The position numbers and the translations under genes were made by a program. Source: Streptomyces oceani (GTDB lineage Bacteria; Actinomycetota; Actinomycetes; Streptomycetales; Streptomycetaceae). From it: a DNA stretch of 64,000 nucleotides. This document shows positions 1-8,951 of this stretch, piece by piece (positions within the stretch are counted from its first letter, which is position 1; each line of letters opens with the position of its first letter). Location: NCBI RefSeq assembly GCF_001751245.1, contig NZ_LJGU01000127.1, positions 317,290 to 381,289 of the forward strand, read 5' to 3'. Below the pieces are notes generated by a model. The model was not told where the DNA came from, made no database searches, and saw only the letters and a program-made list of their open reading frames with translations.

Positions 1-3000
1 GCGGCTGGCTCTCCACGCCAGCCGCCGTACCCGTCTCCTCAGCGTCCGGGGCCACGGGGGCGGGCGATCCCGCCGGGGCACTCGCCCGACGGCTCGCCCG
101 GCGCCGCGAACGGCCTCCACGAGAAGCCGCCCTCTCGGCCTCCGCGGCACTACTGAAAAGGTCCTCATCCGGTACGAACGCGGGCTCGGGAAGCGCCTTC
201 GGTGCCGCGACCTCGGCTTCGACCTCGGCGACCGACTCTGTCTCGCCCTCGGAGGTCGCCCGATCCTCCGACGCGTCGGCCGCGGCCGGCTGCGCCGTGG
301 GAGCGGCGGCCGTCTTCTGCTTGCCGCGCTTGCCCTTCTTGCCCCCGCCGTTTCCACCGTTGCCGCCACCGCCGCCCACGGACTGCGGCTGCTCCATGTG
401 CACCGTCAGGCCACGGCCGTTGCAGTGCGGGCAACTCTCGGAGAACGACTCCAGCAGCCCCTGCCCGACCCGCTTCCGGGTCATCTGCACCAGGCCCAGC
501 GAGGTGACCTCGGCCACCTGGTGCTTCGTACGGTCCCGGCCGAGACTTTCCAACAACCGGCGCAGCACGAGGTCCCGGTTGGACTCCAGCACCATGTCGA
601 TGAAGTCGATCACGATGATGCCGCCCAGGTCGCGCAGCCGGAGTTGACGCACGATCTCCTCGGCCGCCTCCAGGTTGTTCCTGGTGACCGTCTCCTCCAG
701 GTTGCCGCCCTGGCCGGTGAACTTGCCGGTGTTCACGTCGACGACCACCATCGCCTCCGTCCGGTCGATCACCAGCGAACCGCCGCTGGGCAGCCAGACC
801 TTGCGATCCAGCGCCTTCATCAGCTGTTCGTCGATCCGGTAGGTGGCGAAGACGTCCACCTCGGAGGTCCACCGCTGCAGCCGCTCCACCAGGTCGGGCG
901 CCACGTGGGAGACGTAGTCGTGGATCGTCTGCCAAGCCTGCTCGCCACTGACGATGACCTTGGAGAAGTCCTCGTTGAAGATGTCCCGGACGACCCGCAC
1001 CGTCATGTCCGGCTCGCCGTAGAGCAGCGTGGGGGCGTTGCCCTTGCGCGCCTTGCCCTGGATCTCCTCCCACTGCGCCTGCAGCCGCTCGACGTCGCGG
1101 CGCAGCTCGTCCTCGCTGGCGCCCTCGGCCGCGGTCCGTACGATGACGCCGGCGTCCTCCGGGACGACCTTCTTCAGGATCTGCTTGAGGCGGGTGCGCT
1201 CGGTGTCCGGGAGCTTCCGGCTGATGCCGGTCATCGAGCCCTCGGGGACGTACACCAGATAGCGACCCGGCAGCGAGACCTGGCTGGTGAGCCGAGCGCC
1301 CTTGTGCCCGATCGGGTCCTTGGTGACCTGTACCAGCACCGACTGGCCGGACTTCAGCGCGGTCTCGATCCGCCGTGGACCGCCGGACATGCCCAGCGCC
1401 TCGAAGTTCACCTCGCCCGCGTACAGCACGGCGTTGCGTCCCTTGCCGATGTCGACGAACGCCGCCTCCATCGACGGCAGGACGTTCTGCACCTTGCCGA
1501 GGTAGACATTGCCGACGTACGAGGTGGTCTGCTCCTTGTTCACGAAGTGCTCCACCAGGACGTCGTCCTCGAGCACCCCGATCTGCGTACGCTCGCCCTG
1601 CTCCCGCACGACCATCACCCGCTCGACGGCCTCGCGGCGAGCCAGGAACTCGGCCTCGCTGATGATCGGTACCCGCCGACGGCCCTGCTCGCGTCCCTCA
1701 CGGCGACGCTGCTTCTTGGCTTCCAGCCGCGTGGAACCCTTGATCGACTGCACCTCGTCGCTGGGCTCGGCGTCCTTCTTCTTGCGCGGTTCCCGGACCT
1801 TGACGACCGTACGCTCCGGGTCGTCCTGGTCGGCCGGACCCTCGTTGCTGTCGCCGCTGCGTCGACGGCGCCGTCGACGACGCCGGGAGCTGCTGTGCGA
1901 GCCGCTCCCGGACTCCTCCTGGTCGTCCTTGCCCTCCCCGGAGTCCGTGGAGTCGGAGTCCTCATCAGCGTCGCCGGACTCACCGGAGTCAGCCGAGCCG
2001 GCCGCCCGGGCCTCGCCGGGCCCAGCGGCGCCCTCCTGACGCCGCCCGCCGGCGGCGCCGTCGCCGGAGTCCTCCGCGCCGTCCGTGCTCTCGCCACGCC
2101 GCCGGCGACGACCACCGCGTCGACGGCGGCGGGCGGGGCGCTCCTCGGAGTCCCCGTCCTCACCATCCTCAGCCCGCTCGGCACCCTCGGCGTCCTCGGG
2201 CTCAGCGGCGGTGCCGCGCTGTCCGGCGGCGCCGCCATGGTCGGTGCCGGGGGCCTCGTCCACGGACCGCGAGGCCGTCCGCGCCGTCGCGCCGTCCTCA
2301 CCATCCTCGCCGCCACCGGCACGGCGCCGCCGACGCCCACGCTGCGGCGGCTCCGCGTCCGTCTCGGACTCTCGCGCCGACTGCTCGGAGCGTTCCGCCC
2401 CGCCCTCGGTCTCCGCCGACTGCCGCGCCGCCGCTTCTGCCGCCGCGCTCTGCGGGGTCTGGAACATCGGCTCCGTGAAGACCGGAGCCTGGAAAACCGC
2501 CATCGGCGGAACCCCACGGGTGCGACCGGGCGGGCCCTCTCGACGGTCCGCGGACCTCCTTCCGGAACTCCCCTCCTGAGCGGTCCCCCCAGCGCCCTCG
2601 GCGCTCTCCGCCGGCTCGGCGGGTGCGGGACCCTCAGCCGACGGCCTGCGCACGGCACGCCGTCGGGTACGCCCGCGGGCGGCCTGCTCGCTGTCGCTCC
2701 CGGTGTCGGAGTCCGCGTCGCCACCGCCGGCGGCGTCGCCGGAATTCCCAGGTGCGCTCGCCTCGGCCGTGGCCTCCGAGGTGCTGGCAGGCGGCGCGGC
2801 ACTGGCCGCTGCCTCGCCCTGACCAGCCGCCTCGGCGGATGCGGCGCCGGCACGGGTGCTCGTAACAGCACGGCGGCGAGTACGGCGCGCTGGCTCCGTC
2901 GGAGTCTCCGGCTCCGCGGCGCGGGTCCCCCCCGCGGCCGCTTCGGAACCGGCGTCGTCGCTGACCTGTGGAGTCCCCGCCGGCGCCGCGGCGCGACGCC

Positions 3001-3274
3001 GCGCTCGCCGCTGCGGCGGCCTCACGGCGGAGGCTCCGGTGGCCGCTTCCATCGGTGCTTCGGATGGAGCCTCAGAAGGCTCCTGAGCCGTCGATGTGAC
3101 AACCGTCTCGGTCGACTGCTCCACTCCGGCGGACGGCGGCCCGGCGGGCCGGGACGCCGCTCGGCGCTTACGCGGCGGCAGGGTGTCACCTGGTCCGCCG
3201 GGGTCCGATACGGCTGGCGGTTTCGTGTTGTTCTCGGCGCTCTCCGCGGAAGCGGAGTCCTTGGGCTCGAGCAT
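1..3274 (-). CDS. rne: Ribonuclease E/G family endoribonuclease (3' end outside window)
   Basis: Endoribonuclease of mRNA decay and rRNA processing. The reading frame runs from ATG at 3274 off the left edge with no stop, so at least 1,091 codons are present. Residues 1 to about 550 are a low-complexity arm rich in Ala, Glu, Ser and Arg tracts, as in the scaffold arms of Streptomyces RNase E. An S1-like RNA-binding segment lies near residues 585-670 (YVGNVYLGKVQNVLPSMEAA). The catalytic metal-binding aspartates are in VVVDVNTG (about 845) and VIDFIDM (about 888). The zinc-link is CPHCNGRG (about 950). A second low-complexity arm follows. A GGGAG about 10 nt upstream supports the start. The family assignment is clear; rne versus rng naming is a convention. 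Confidence 0.93.
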   Translation of the reverse strand, partial: MLEPKDSASAESAENNTKPPAVSDPGGPGDTLPPRKRRAASRPAGPPSAGVEQSTETVVTSTAQEPSEAPSEAPMEAATGASAVRPPQRRARRRAAAPAGTPQVSDDAGSEAAAGGTRAAEPETPTEPARRTRRRAVTSTRAGAASAEAAGQGEAAASAAPPASTSEATAEASAPGNSGDAAGGGDADSDTGSDSEQAARGRTRRRAVRRPSAEGPAPAEPAESAEGAGGTAQEGSSGRRSADRREGPPGRTRGVPPMAVFQAPVFTEPMFQTPQSAAAEAAARQSAETEGGAERSEQSARESETDAEPPQRGRRRRRAGGGEDGEDGATARTASRSVDEAPGTDHGGAAGQRGTAAEPEDAEGAERAEDGEDGDSEERPARRRRRGGRRRRRGESTDGAEDSGDGAAGGRRQEGAAGPGEARAAGSADSGESGDADEDSDSTDSGEGKDDQEESGSGSHSSSRRRRRRRRRSGDSNEGPADQDDPERTVVKVREPRKKKDAEPSDEVQSIKGSTRLEAKKQRRREGREQGRRRVPIISEAEFLARREAVERVMVVREQGERTQIGVLEDDVLVEHFVNKEQTTSYVGNVYLGKVQNVLPSMEAAFVDIGKGRNAVLYAGEVNFEALGMSGGPRRIETALKSGQSVLVQVTKDPIGHKGARLTSQVSLPGRYLVYVPEGSMTGISRKLPDTERTRLKQILKKVVPEDAGVIVRTAAEGASEDELRRDVERLQAQWEEIQGKARKGNAPTLLYGEPDMTVRVVRDIFNEDFSKVIVSGEQAWQTIHDYVSHVAPDLVERLQRWTSEVDVFATYRIDEQLMKALDRKVWLPSGGSLVIDRTEAMVVVDVNTGKFTGQGGNLEETVTRNNLEAAEEIVRQLRLRDLGGIIVIDFIDMVLESNRDLVLRRLLESLGRDRTKHQVAEVTSLGLVQMTRKRVGQGLLESFSESCPHCNGRGLTVHMEQPQSVGGGGGNGGNGGGKKGKRGKQKTAAAPTAQPAAADASEDRATSEGETESVAEVEAEVAAPKALPEPAFVPDEDLFSSAAEAERAASRGGRSRRRASRRASAPAGSPAPVAPDAEETGTAAGVESQP

Positions 3275-3512
3275 GCGGGCTGTTCTCCCGTCAGGCTCCC
3301 GGGCGCCACGCCGTGTCCGGGCGGCCCGCCTACAGTCCGTGGGCCGCGCCGGGGCGCGGGCGCCGCACGGGAGCTCCTTGTCTCACTCGCCGGTTCCGTC
3401 CCGAGGGGCTCGGCTACGGCGAAAGTCTCCTGGTCAGTGCACTCGCCTGCCGGACAGCTACCCGAGTGGCTCTCTGGCGCGTGCGTCGGCGGCGGCGTGT
3501 TTGGCGGCGTTC

Positions 3513-4328
3513 CTACGCGGTGAGCGCCCCTGGGTACTCCGGGGGGACCCCACTCGGCGCCGTCGCGACGTGGGATGCGTCGCGGTCGGGCGCAAGCGGG
3601 TCCGTCACCGTGCCGGTCTCCTCATCGAGCGGCCCCTGCGCCAGCCTGGTCACCGCTACCGGGACCGGCGGCGCCAGGTCGGCCACAGCTCGGAGGCCAG
3701 ACAGGACGTCGTCGGGTCGTACGGCAGGTGTCAGGTGCCGTACCACCAAGCGCAGTATCGCACAGGCCGGCGCCTCAGGCCCATGGCCCTCCGGCTGCTC
3801 GGCGGTCAGAGCGATCACCGCGGCCCGTGCGTCGAAGGTTCGGTTTCCTTTCTTGGTCTTCCGGGTGACCTCGATGGACTCGGTCGCCAGGAACGCCGTG
3901 ACGGCCCGCCGGGCCTCCTCCTCCGGCACTCCCTCCAGCCGCAGCTCCCAGCGGGACGCCTGCAGGCGGTCGGCGAAATCGGATGTACCCGCCTCCACTG
4001 CCTCGACGAGGTCGAGCCCGGACGGCATGCACGCGTCGAGCGTCGCCCGCAACTCGTCCGGCGCGCAACGCCGGGTGAGGGCGATCTCCAGGTACTCCGC
4101 CTCGCTGCCCGTGCCGGTCGGTGCGGCGTTGGCGTACGAGACCTTCGGGTGCGGGCTGAATCCGGCGGAGTACGCCATGGGCACCTCGGCCCGGCGCAGC
4201 GCCCGCTCGAACGCCCGCTGGAAGTCACGATGGCTGGTGAACCGGAGGCGGCCTCGCTTGGTGTAACGCAGACGCATGCGCTGCACCGCGGGTGCGGGCG
4301 GCGGGCCTTCGGGCTGTCGCTTGCCCAG
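3513..4328 (-). CDS. TIGR03936 / DUF2344 radical SAM-associated protein
   Basis: A 271-residue protein of the DUF2344 family (RLRYTKRGRLRFTSHRDFQR near the N-terminus, then MAYSAGFSPHPKVSYANA). In many Gram-positive bacteria this domain sits next to, or is fused to, the B12-binding-type radical SAM protein TIGR03960; its role is unknown. The chosen start is CTG at 4328, which gives MGKRQPEGPPPAP and has GAGGAG 7 nt upstream. No ATG, GTG or TTG in that frame fits a ribosome binding site. ATG 4277 is the next internal choice but has no visible site, and the frame stays open to 4454 over sequence that does not look coding. It lies 238 nt downstream of nothing but intergenic DNA before rne. The TIGR03960 partner is at 6830-8764, separated by three unrelated genes. 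Confidence 0.82.
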   Translation of the reverse strand: MGKRQPEGPPPAPAVQRMRLRYTKRGRLRFTSHRDFQRAFERALRRAEVPMAYSAGFSPHPKVSYANAAPTGTGSEAEYLEIALTRRCAPDELRATLDACMPSGLDLVEAVEAGTSDFADRLQASRWELRLEGVPEEEARRAVTAFLATESIEVTRKTKKGNRTFDARAAVIALTAEQPEGHGPEAPACAILRLVVRHLTPAVRPDDVLSGLRAVADLAPPVPVAVTRLAQGPLDEETGTVTDPLAPDRDASHVATAPSGVPPEYPGALTA

Positions 4329-4525
4329 TGCTTCTCTCCTCGGTGCAGGGCGGCGCCCGCGGTCGGGCCGACCGCCCGTGGTGTGCGGTTTGCGTAATCG
4401 GGCCTCTGCACGAGGCGCCACGGGGGCGGAGATCCACACGCCGCGCTGCCGCATTGTGCGGATGATCCTCCCGCCCAGGGTACGCGTACCGGTCGGGCAT
4501 ACGGCTCAGGGCCGGTACGGCGGGC

Positions 4526-5059
4526 TCAGTCGGTGGCGATCCAGTACCGCAGCTTGGCACCACGCCGGTCCTCGAGAAGACCACCACAGTTCTCGATCAC
4601 CCGACGCGAGGCGATGTTGTCGGTGTCGCAGGTGACCAGCACGGAGCCGAGGCCGAGGTACCGGGCGCGGGGCAGCGCGGCACGCAGCATCGCGGTGGCG
4701 TGTCCCCGGCGGCGGGCGGCGGGGCGTACGTCGTAGCCGATGTGGCCGCCGTAGTCACGGAGGAAGTCGTTGAGTTCATGCCGGATCGCGATACGGCCGA
4801 GGTAGTTCGCCGCCTCGAGATACCACAGCGTGGTGCAGCGCACGAAGCCGTCCCGAGCGGGAGCGCGTGCCTCCGCGCGCAGCTCGGCGACATGGCGAGC
4901 GAACACCGCCGGGTCATGCCAGCGCTGGCCGTACGCCCGCAACGCGCTCCCCATACTCGTCCGGTCCGTCGCCGCTCCTCGTCCCTCAGCAGCGAACTCG
5001 CCCATGGCGGTGAGGAAGGAGGCGTGTACGTCGGTCGTCGGCTCGGTCAGCTCAGGCAT
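4526..5059 (-). CDS. GNAT family N-acetyltransferase
   Basis: A 177-residue protein with the GNAT fold. The acetyl-CoA pyrophosphate-binding segment is DVRPAARRRGHATAML (about residues 100-115). It is followed by the typical VTCDTDNIASRRVIENCGG motif of RimJ/RimL-like small acetyltransferases. The substrate cannot be told from sequence. The start MPELTEP is preceded by GGGAG about 9 nt upstream; the frame continues open upstream but without a likely start. It is transcribed toward the DUF2344 gene and divergently from the SsgA-like gene, across a 367-nt gap (5060-5426) in which no gene could be supported. Confidence 0.85.
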   Translation of the reverse strand: MPELTEPTTDVHASFLTAMGEFAAEGRGAATDRTSMGSALRAYGQRWHDPAVFARHVAELRAEARAPARDGFVRCTTLWYLEAANYLGRIAIRHELNDFLRDYGGHIGYDVRPAARRRGHATAMLRAALPRARYLGLGSVLVTCDTDNIASRRVIENCGGLLEDRRGAKLRYWIATD

Positions 5060-5426
5060 ACCCCAGTCTCCCGAAGCACGGCGTCGGGGTCCAGCGGCTT
5101 CCAACCCGTGCGGACTTGCCCAACGGCAACGGGCGCGGCCCGCCGACCGGGCGGCGTCGAGGCCGAGTTGAGCCGCGCCGAACCCACGGACCGTCGCAAG
5201 GGAGGGCTGATGGCCGGCCACGCGGCGTACACTCCTGTTGTCCGCAGCGCCACTCCTGTCGTCCTCCGAGGACCCGGAGCTTAAGCGAAACACCATCGTC
5301 CGCGACCCCGGCGGCGATCTGTCCACGGAACGGCCCGTGACACGCGAGTCACCGCGATTGCCGGTCACCGGCATCAGCACGACGACCAACGGCCGACGAC
5401 CACCGAGTCGAGAGAGGACACGAGCG

Positions 5427-5990
5427 ATGGGCGATGAGAAGAAGGGATCACACGGCATAGCACACGACGCCCAGCAAGCCCGCCGCGTGTGGCTGGAGCA
5501 GCGGCTGGAACTCCGCCTGGTGTTGTCGGAGGAGTGCAAGGTGCCGCTGGACGCCCAGTTCACCTACGCGAGCCACGAACCGTACGCCGTCCGGCTGGTC
5601 TTCCACCTGGAGACCCAGGAGCCCGTGCACTGGGTGTTCGCGCGGGACCTCCTCACCGAGGGGATGACCCGGATGACGGGCCACGCTGACGTACGGGTAT
5701 GGCCCTCCCCGGACGAGTCCACCCTCTGTCTGTTGCTGGAGAGCCAGCAGGGCCGCGCGCTGCTCGAGGCGCCGGCCGCCAACCTGGGCCACTGGCTCGC
5801 GCTCACCCACGAAGTCGTCCCAACCGGGCAGGAAGGCCGTTTCCTCGACGTCGACTCCGTGTTGGAGCAGCTTCTGCCCACCCCGGGTGCCTCCGGTCCC
5901 GGAGCCCACACGGCGCCGAACGAGCCCGCGGACGGGCCCGAGAGCCCCGGCAACGGCGCGTGGGGACCGGGGAACTCCGAACAGGGCTGA
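5427..5990 (+). CDS. SsgA-like sporulation/cell division protein (SALP family)
   Basis: A 187-residue member of the SsgA/SsgB family, which in Streptomyces controls septum placement and spore wall processes. The family core spans about residues 20-150 and contains PYAVRLVFHL, VHWVFARDLLTEGM, DVRVWPSPDE and GRALLEAPAANL. It is longer than a typical SALP (130-150 residues): an N-terminal charged extension and a Gly/Pro/Asn-rich tail of about 35 residues after LEQLLPT make the difference. ATG 5427 has GAGAGGA upstream. The location next to rne and the mre cluster is not where I recall any of the seven S. coelicolor ssg genes, so orthology to a named ssg gene is not claimed. Confidence 0.87.
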   Translation: MGDEKKGSHGIAHDAQQARRVWLEQRLELRLVLSEECKVPLDAQFTYASHEPYAVRLVFHLETQEPVHWVFARDLLTEGMTRMTGHADVRVWPSPDESTLCLLLESQQGRALLEAPAANLGHWLALTHEVVPTGQEGRFLDVDSVLEQLLPTPGASGPGAHTAPNEPADGPESPGNGAWGPGNSEQG

Positions 5991-6266
5991 TCCGCCGGGT
6001 CGAATCGACGGCGCGCCAGCACCGTGTGGAGGCTGGAGTCGCGCCGCGTTCAAGGGCAGTTGGGCAGGCCTCCCGCTGTGCCAGTCGTGGCGTGGTGACG
6101 TGTTCGTGGCGGCGTGTCGTACGTGCCCGTGACCGTCGTGGACCCGCCCTGACGAGCCGTCACTGCAGCGAACCAAGGGGGCCGTTCGGTCCCTTTTCCG
6201 AGCCAAACGAGTGACCATGAGCGCTGCCGTCGGGGCGAACCGTGGAGAGCCGACAAGACTGCCCGG

Positions 6267-6298
6267 GCTCCCTTTGGTTGGGAGCTTCCTTTTCGACA
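6267..6298 (+). promoter_or_regulatory. Hairpin with U-rich tail in the leader of the secreted protein gene
   Basis: GCTCCC (6267-6272), a 7-nt loop and GGGAGC (6280-6285) form a perfect 6-bp stem followed by TTCCTTTT. It looks like an intrinsic terminator or attenuator and ends about 20 nt before the ATG at 6318. It could instead end the transcript of the SsgA-like gene. The rest of the 327-nt gap (5991-6317) shows no gene. Confidence 0.4.
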
Positions 6299-6317
6299 TC
6301 ACGAGATTGAGGAACCC

Positions 6318-6767
6318 ATGAAGAACCTCGCGCGCGCCGCGGCCACCGTGGGCGCCATCATCGGCATCGCCGCGTTCGCAGCCCCGGTGGCCTCCGCGGC
6401 CTCGACGGCCCCCCAGGCCACCCCGGCCTCGCACGCTCCTGCCGCCGCTCCGCAGCAGACGGCCCCCCAGCAGTCCGCACAGCAGGCGACGCCGCAGAGC
6501 GCCCCGCAGGACTCGAAGTCGCACCCCGCGAAGGCGCAGATCGACGACATCACCGTCTACTACGTCCAGGGCGACGCCGTGATGGCGCAGGAGAACGGCC
6601 CGGGTGACCAGGCCAACTACCTGACCAAGGACTCCAAGCACGTCTCCCAGCCCGCGCAGAACGAGGCCATCAAGACCGGTGACATCAAGCCGTCGGTCGT
6701 GGGCAAGCACAACACGGTGCCCGTCGAGGTCGAGGGCTCCGAGCAGGACCAGGGCCAGGCTTCCTGA
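6318..6767 (+). CDS. Secreted Gln/Ala/Pro-rich protein of unknown function
   Basis: A 149-residue exported protein. Residues 1-28 form a Sec signal peptide (MKNLARAAATVGAIIGI..., ending at a VASA|A-type signal peptidase I site). Residues about 29-70 are a Gln/Ala/Pro/Ser-rich linker, and the rest is a small polar domain (QIDDITVYYVQGDAVMAQ, then KPSVVGKHNTVPVEVEG). There is no cysteine, no membrane anchor and no LPXTG signal, so it should be released or wall-associated. I do not recognise the family; chaplins and rodlins were considered but their Asn-rich repeats are absent. GAGGAA precedes the ATG. It stands alone between an upstream hairpin and a strong terminator. Confidence 0.8.
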   Translation: MKNLARAAATVGAIIGIAAFAAPVASAASTAPQATPASHAPAAAPQQTAPQQSAQQATPQSAPQDSKSHPAKAQIDDITVYYVQGDAVMAQENGPGDQANYLTKDSKHVSQPAQNEAIKTGDIKPSVVGKHNTVPVEVEGSEQDQGQAS

Positions 6768-6774
6768 AGTCCGC

Positions 6775-6811
6775 CCCTCCGTCCCGGTGTCCGGGTCACC
6801 GGGACGGAGGG
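6775..6811. terminator. Bidirectional hairpin terminator
   Basis: Perfect 15-bp inverted repeat (arms 6775-6789 and 6797-6811, 7-nt loop) between two convergent genes. There is no U tract, as is usual in Streptomyces. Confidence 0.85.
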
Positions 6812-6829
6812 ACCGCTCCCGCTCCCGTC

Positions 6830-8764
6830 CTAGGCGGTGTCGTTGACGACCGTCAGTGGCAGCAGCTTCTTGCCCGTCGGCCCCACCTGGATCTCGGTGT
6901 CCATCTGCGGACAGACCCCACAGTCGAAGCAGGGGTCCCAGCGGCAGTCGGGCACCTCGGTCTCGTCCAGGGCGTCCTGCCAGTCCTCCCAGAGCCAGTC
7001 CTTGTCCAGCCCCGAGTCCAGGTGGTCCCACGGCAGGACCTCCTCGTACGAACGCTCCCGGGTGGTGTACCAGTCGACGTCCACGCCCTGCGGCGGCAGC
7101 GCGGTCTGGGCAGCGGCCATCCACAGGTCGTAGCTGAAGTACTCCCGCCAGCCGTCGAACCGGCCACCACGCTCGTACACCTCCCGGATCACCGCGCCGA
7201 CCCGGCGATCGCCCCGGGAGAGCAGGCCCTCCACCACGCCGGGCTTCCCGTCGTGGTAGCGGAAGCCGATGGAGCGGCCGTACTTCTTGTCGCCGCGAAT
7301 CCGCTCCCGCAACTTCTCCAGCCGGGCGTCGGTCTCCTCCGCGGACAACTGCGGCGACCACTGGAAGGGAGTGTGCGGCTTGGGCACGAAGCCGCCGATG
7401 GACACGGTGCAGCGGATGTCGTTGGAGCCGGCGACCTCCCGGCCCTTGGCGATGACCCGGGTCGCCATGTCGGCGATCTGCAGCACGTCCTCGTCGGTCT
7501 CGGTGGGCAGCCCGCACATGAAGTAGAGCTTCACCTGCCGCCAGCCGTTCCCGTAGGCGGTGGCGACCGTGCGGATCAGGTCCTCCTCGGAGACCATCTT
7601 GTTGATGACCTTGCGGATACGCTCGCTGCCGCCCTCGGGCGCGAAGGTCAGGCCAGACCGACGGCCGTTCCTGGTCAGCTCGTTCGCCAGGTCGACGTTG
7701 AAGGCGTCCACCCGGGTGGAGGGCAGGGACAGGCCGACCTTGTCCTCCTCGTACCGGTCGGCGAGGCCCTTGGCGATGTCGCCGATCTCGCTGTGGTCCG
7801 CGGAGGACAGCGACAGCAGGCCGACCTCCTCGAAGCCGGTGTTCTTCAGACCCTTGTCCACCATGTCGCCGATGCCGGTGATGCTCCGCTCCCGCACCGG
7901 ACGCGTGATCATGCCGGCCTGGCAGAACCGACAGCCGCGCGTACAGCCCCGGAAGATCTCCACGGACATCCGCTCGTGCACGGTCTCCGCGAGCGGCACC
8001 AACGGCTGCTTCGGGTACGGCCACTCGTCCAGGTCCATGACGGTGTGCTTGGAGACCCGCCAGGGGACCCCGCTGCGGTTCGGTACGACGCGGGCGATCC
8101 GGCCGTCCGGCAGATACTCCACGTCGTAGAACTTCGGCACGTACACCGAGCCCGTGCGGGACAGTCGGAACAGCAGCTCGTCCCGGCCACCCGGACCGCC
8201 CTCCGCCTTCCAGGACCGGATGATCTCGGTGACCTCCAGCACCGCCTGCTCGCCGTCCCCGACGACCGCGCAGTCCAGGAAGTCCGCGACCGGCTCCGGG
8301 TTGAACGCCGCGTGGCCGCCGGCGATCACCAGCGGGTGGTCCTCCGTACGCTCCCGGGACTCCAGCGGGATACCGGACAGTTCCAGGGCGGTCAGCAGGT
8401 TGGTGTAGCCCAGCTCGGTCGCGAACGAGACGCCGAGCACGTCGAACGCGCCGACCGGGTGGTGCCCGTCCACGGTGAACTGCGGGACCTCGTGCTCCCG
8501 CATGAGCTTCTCCAGGTCCGGCCAGACGCTGTAGGTGCGCTCCGCCAGGACTCCCTCACGCTCGTTGAGTACCTCGTAGAGGATCATGACGCCTTGGTTC
8601 GGCAGTCCCACCTCGTAGGCGTCCGGATACATCAACGCCCACCGGACCTCGGCGGCGTCCCAGTCCTTGCTGGTGGAGTTCAGCTCGCCGCCGACGTACT
8701 GGATCGGCTTCTGGACGTGTGGGAGAAGGGCCTCCAGGCGGGGGAAGACCGACTCGACAGACAT
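6830..8764 (-). CDS. TIGR03960 family B12-binding-domain/radical SAM protein
   Basis: A 644-residue radical SAM protein. The N-terminal part (about 1-200) is the B12-binding-like domain. The [4Fe-4S] cluster motif CTRGCRFCQ (C-x3-C-x2-C) is near residue 271, followed by the SPASM-free radical SAM barrel (VGLSLPSTRVDAF, LTFAPEGGSERIRKVINK, KLYFMCGLPTETDEDV). The C-terminus carries a cysteine-rich segment (CRWDPCFDCGVCPQ). The reaction is unknown. The family normally travels with a DUF2344 protein, here found at 3513-4328 on the same strand. MSVESVF is preceded by GAGGAA, which fixes the start. It follows rodA by 187 nt, so it may be the distal part of the mre operon. Confidence 0.9.
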   Translation of the reverse strand: MSVESVFPRLEALLPHVQKPIQYVGGELNSTSKDWDAAEVRWALMYPDAYEVGLPNQGVMILYEVLNEREGVLAERTYSVWPDLEKLMREHEVPQFTVDGHHPVGAFDVLGVSFATELGYTNLLTALELSGIPLESRERTEDHPLVIAGGHAAFNPEPVADFLDCAVVGDGEQAVLEVTEIIRSWKAEGGPGGRDELLFRLSRTGSVYVPKFYDVEYLPDGRIARVVPNRSGVPWRVSKHTVMDLDEWPYPKQPLVPLAETVHERMSVEIFRGCTRGCRFCQAGMITRPVRERSITGIGDMVDKGLKNTGFEEVGLLSLSSADHSEIGDIAKGLADRYEEDKVGLSLPSTRVDAFNVDLANELTRNGRRSGLTFAPEGGSERIRKVINKMVSEEDLIRTVATAYGNGWRQVKLYFMCGLPTETDEDVLQIADMATRVIAKGREVAGSNDIRCTVSIGGFVPKPHTPFQWSPQLSAEETDARLEKLRERIRGDKKYGRSIGFRYHDGKPGVVEGLLSRGDRRVGAVIREVYERGGRFDGWREYFSYDLWMAAAQTALPPQGVDVDWYTTRERSYEEVLPWDHLDSGLDKDWLWEDWQDALDETEVPDCRWDPCFDCGVCPQMDTEIQVGPTGKKLLPLTVVNDTA

Positions 8765-8951
8765 GGGGTTCCTCGGCTCAGACTCAGGGCTCGGGGCTCT
8801 CGTGCAGCGGTGACCCTCCAGCGTACCGTCCGCTGGGCAGGGGTACGGACGGCGGCCAGCCGTGGTACGGAACCGGCAGGACACGACGGACCCCGGCAGG
8901 CTCTGTCCAGTTCCGCGCGGGTCACCAGCTCCCCGCCTCACCGCGGAGGGT

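Noticed and set aside
398..3523. A 1,041-codon open frame on the plus strand opposite rne
   Set aside because: It is the complement of an Arg/Glu/Ala-rich high-GC gene, whose antisense frames stay open by composition. The minus strand encodes recognisable RNase E/G motifs.
5448..8024. An 858-codon minus-strand open frame across the SsgA-like and secreted protein genes
   Set aside because: It crosses well-supported genes on the plus strand and has no family signature; codon bias is in the other frames.
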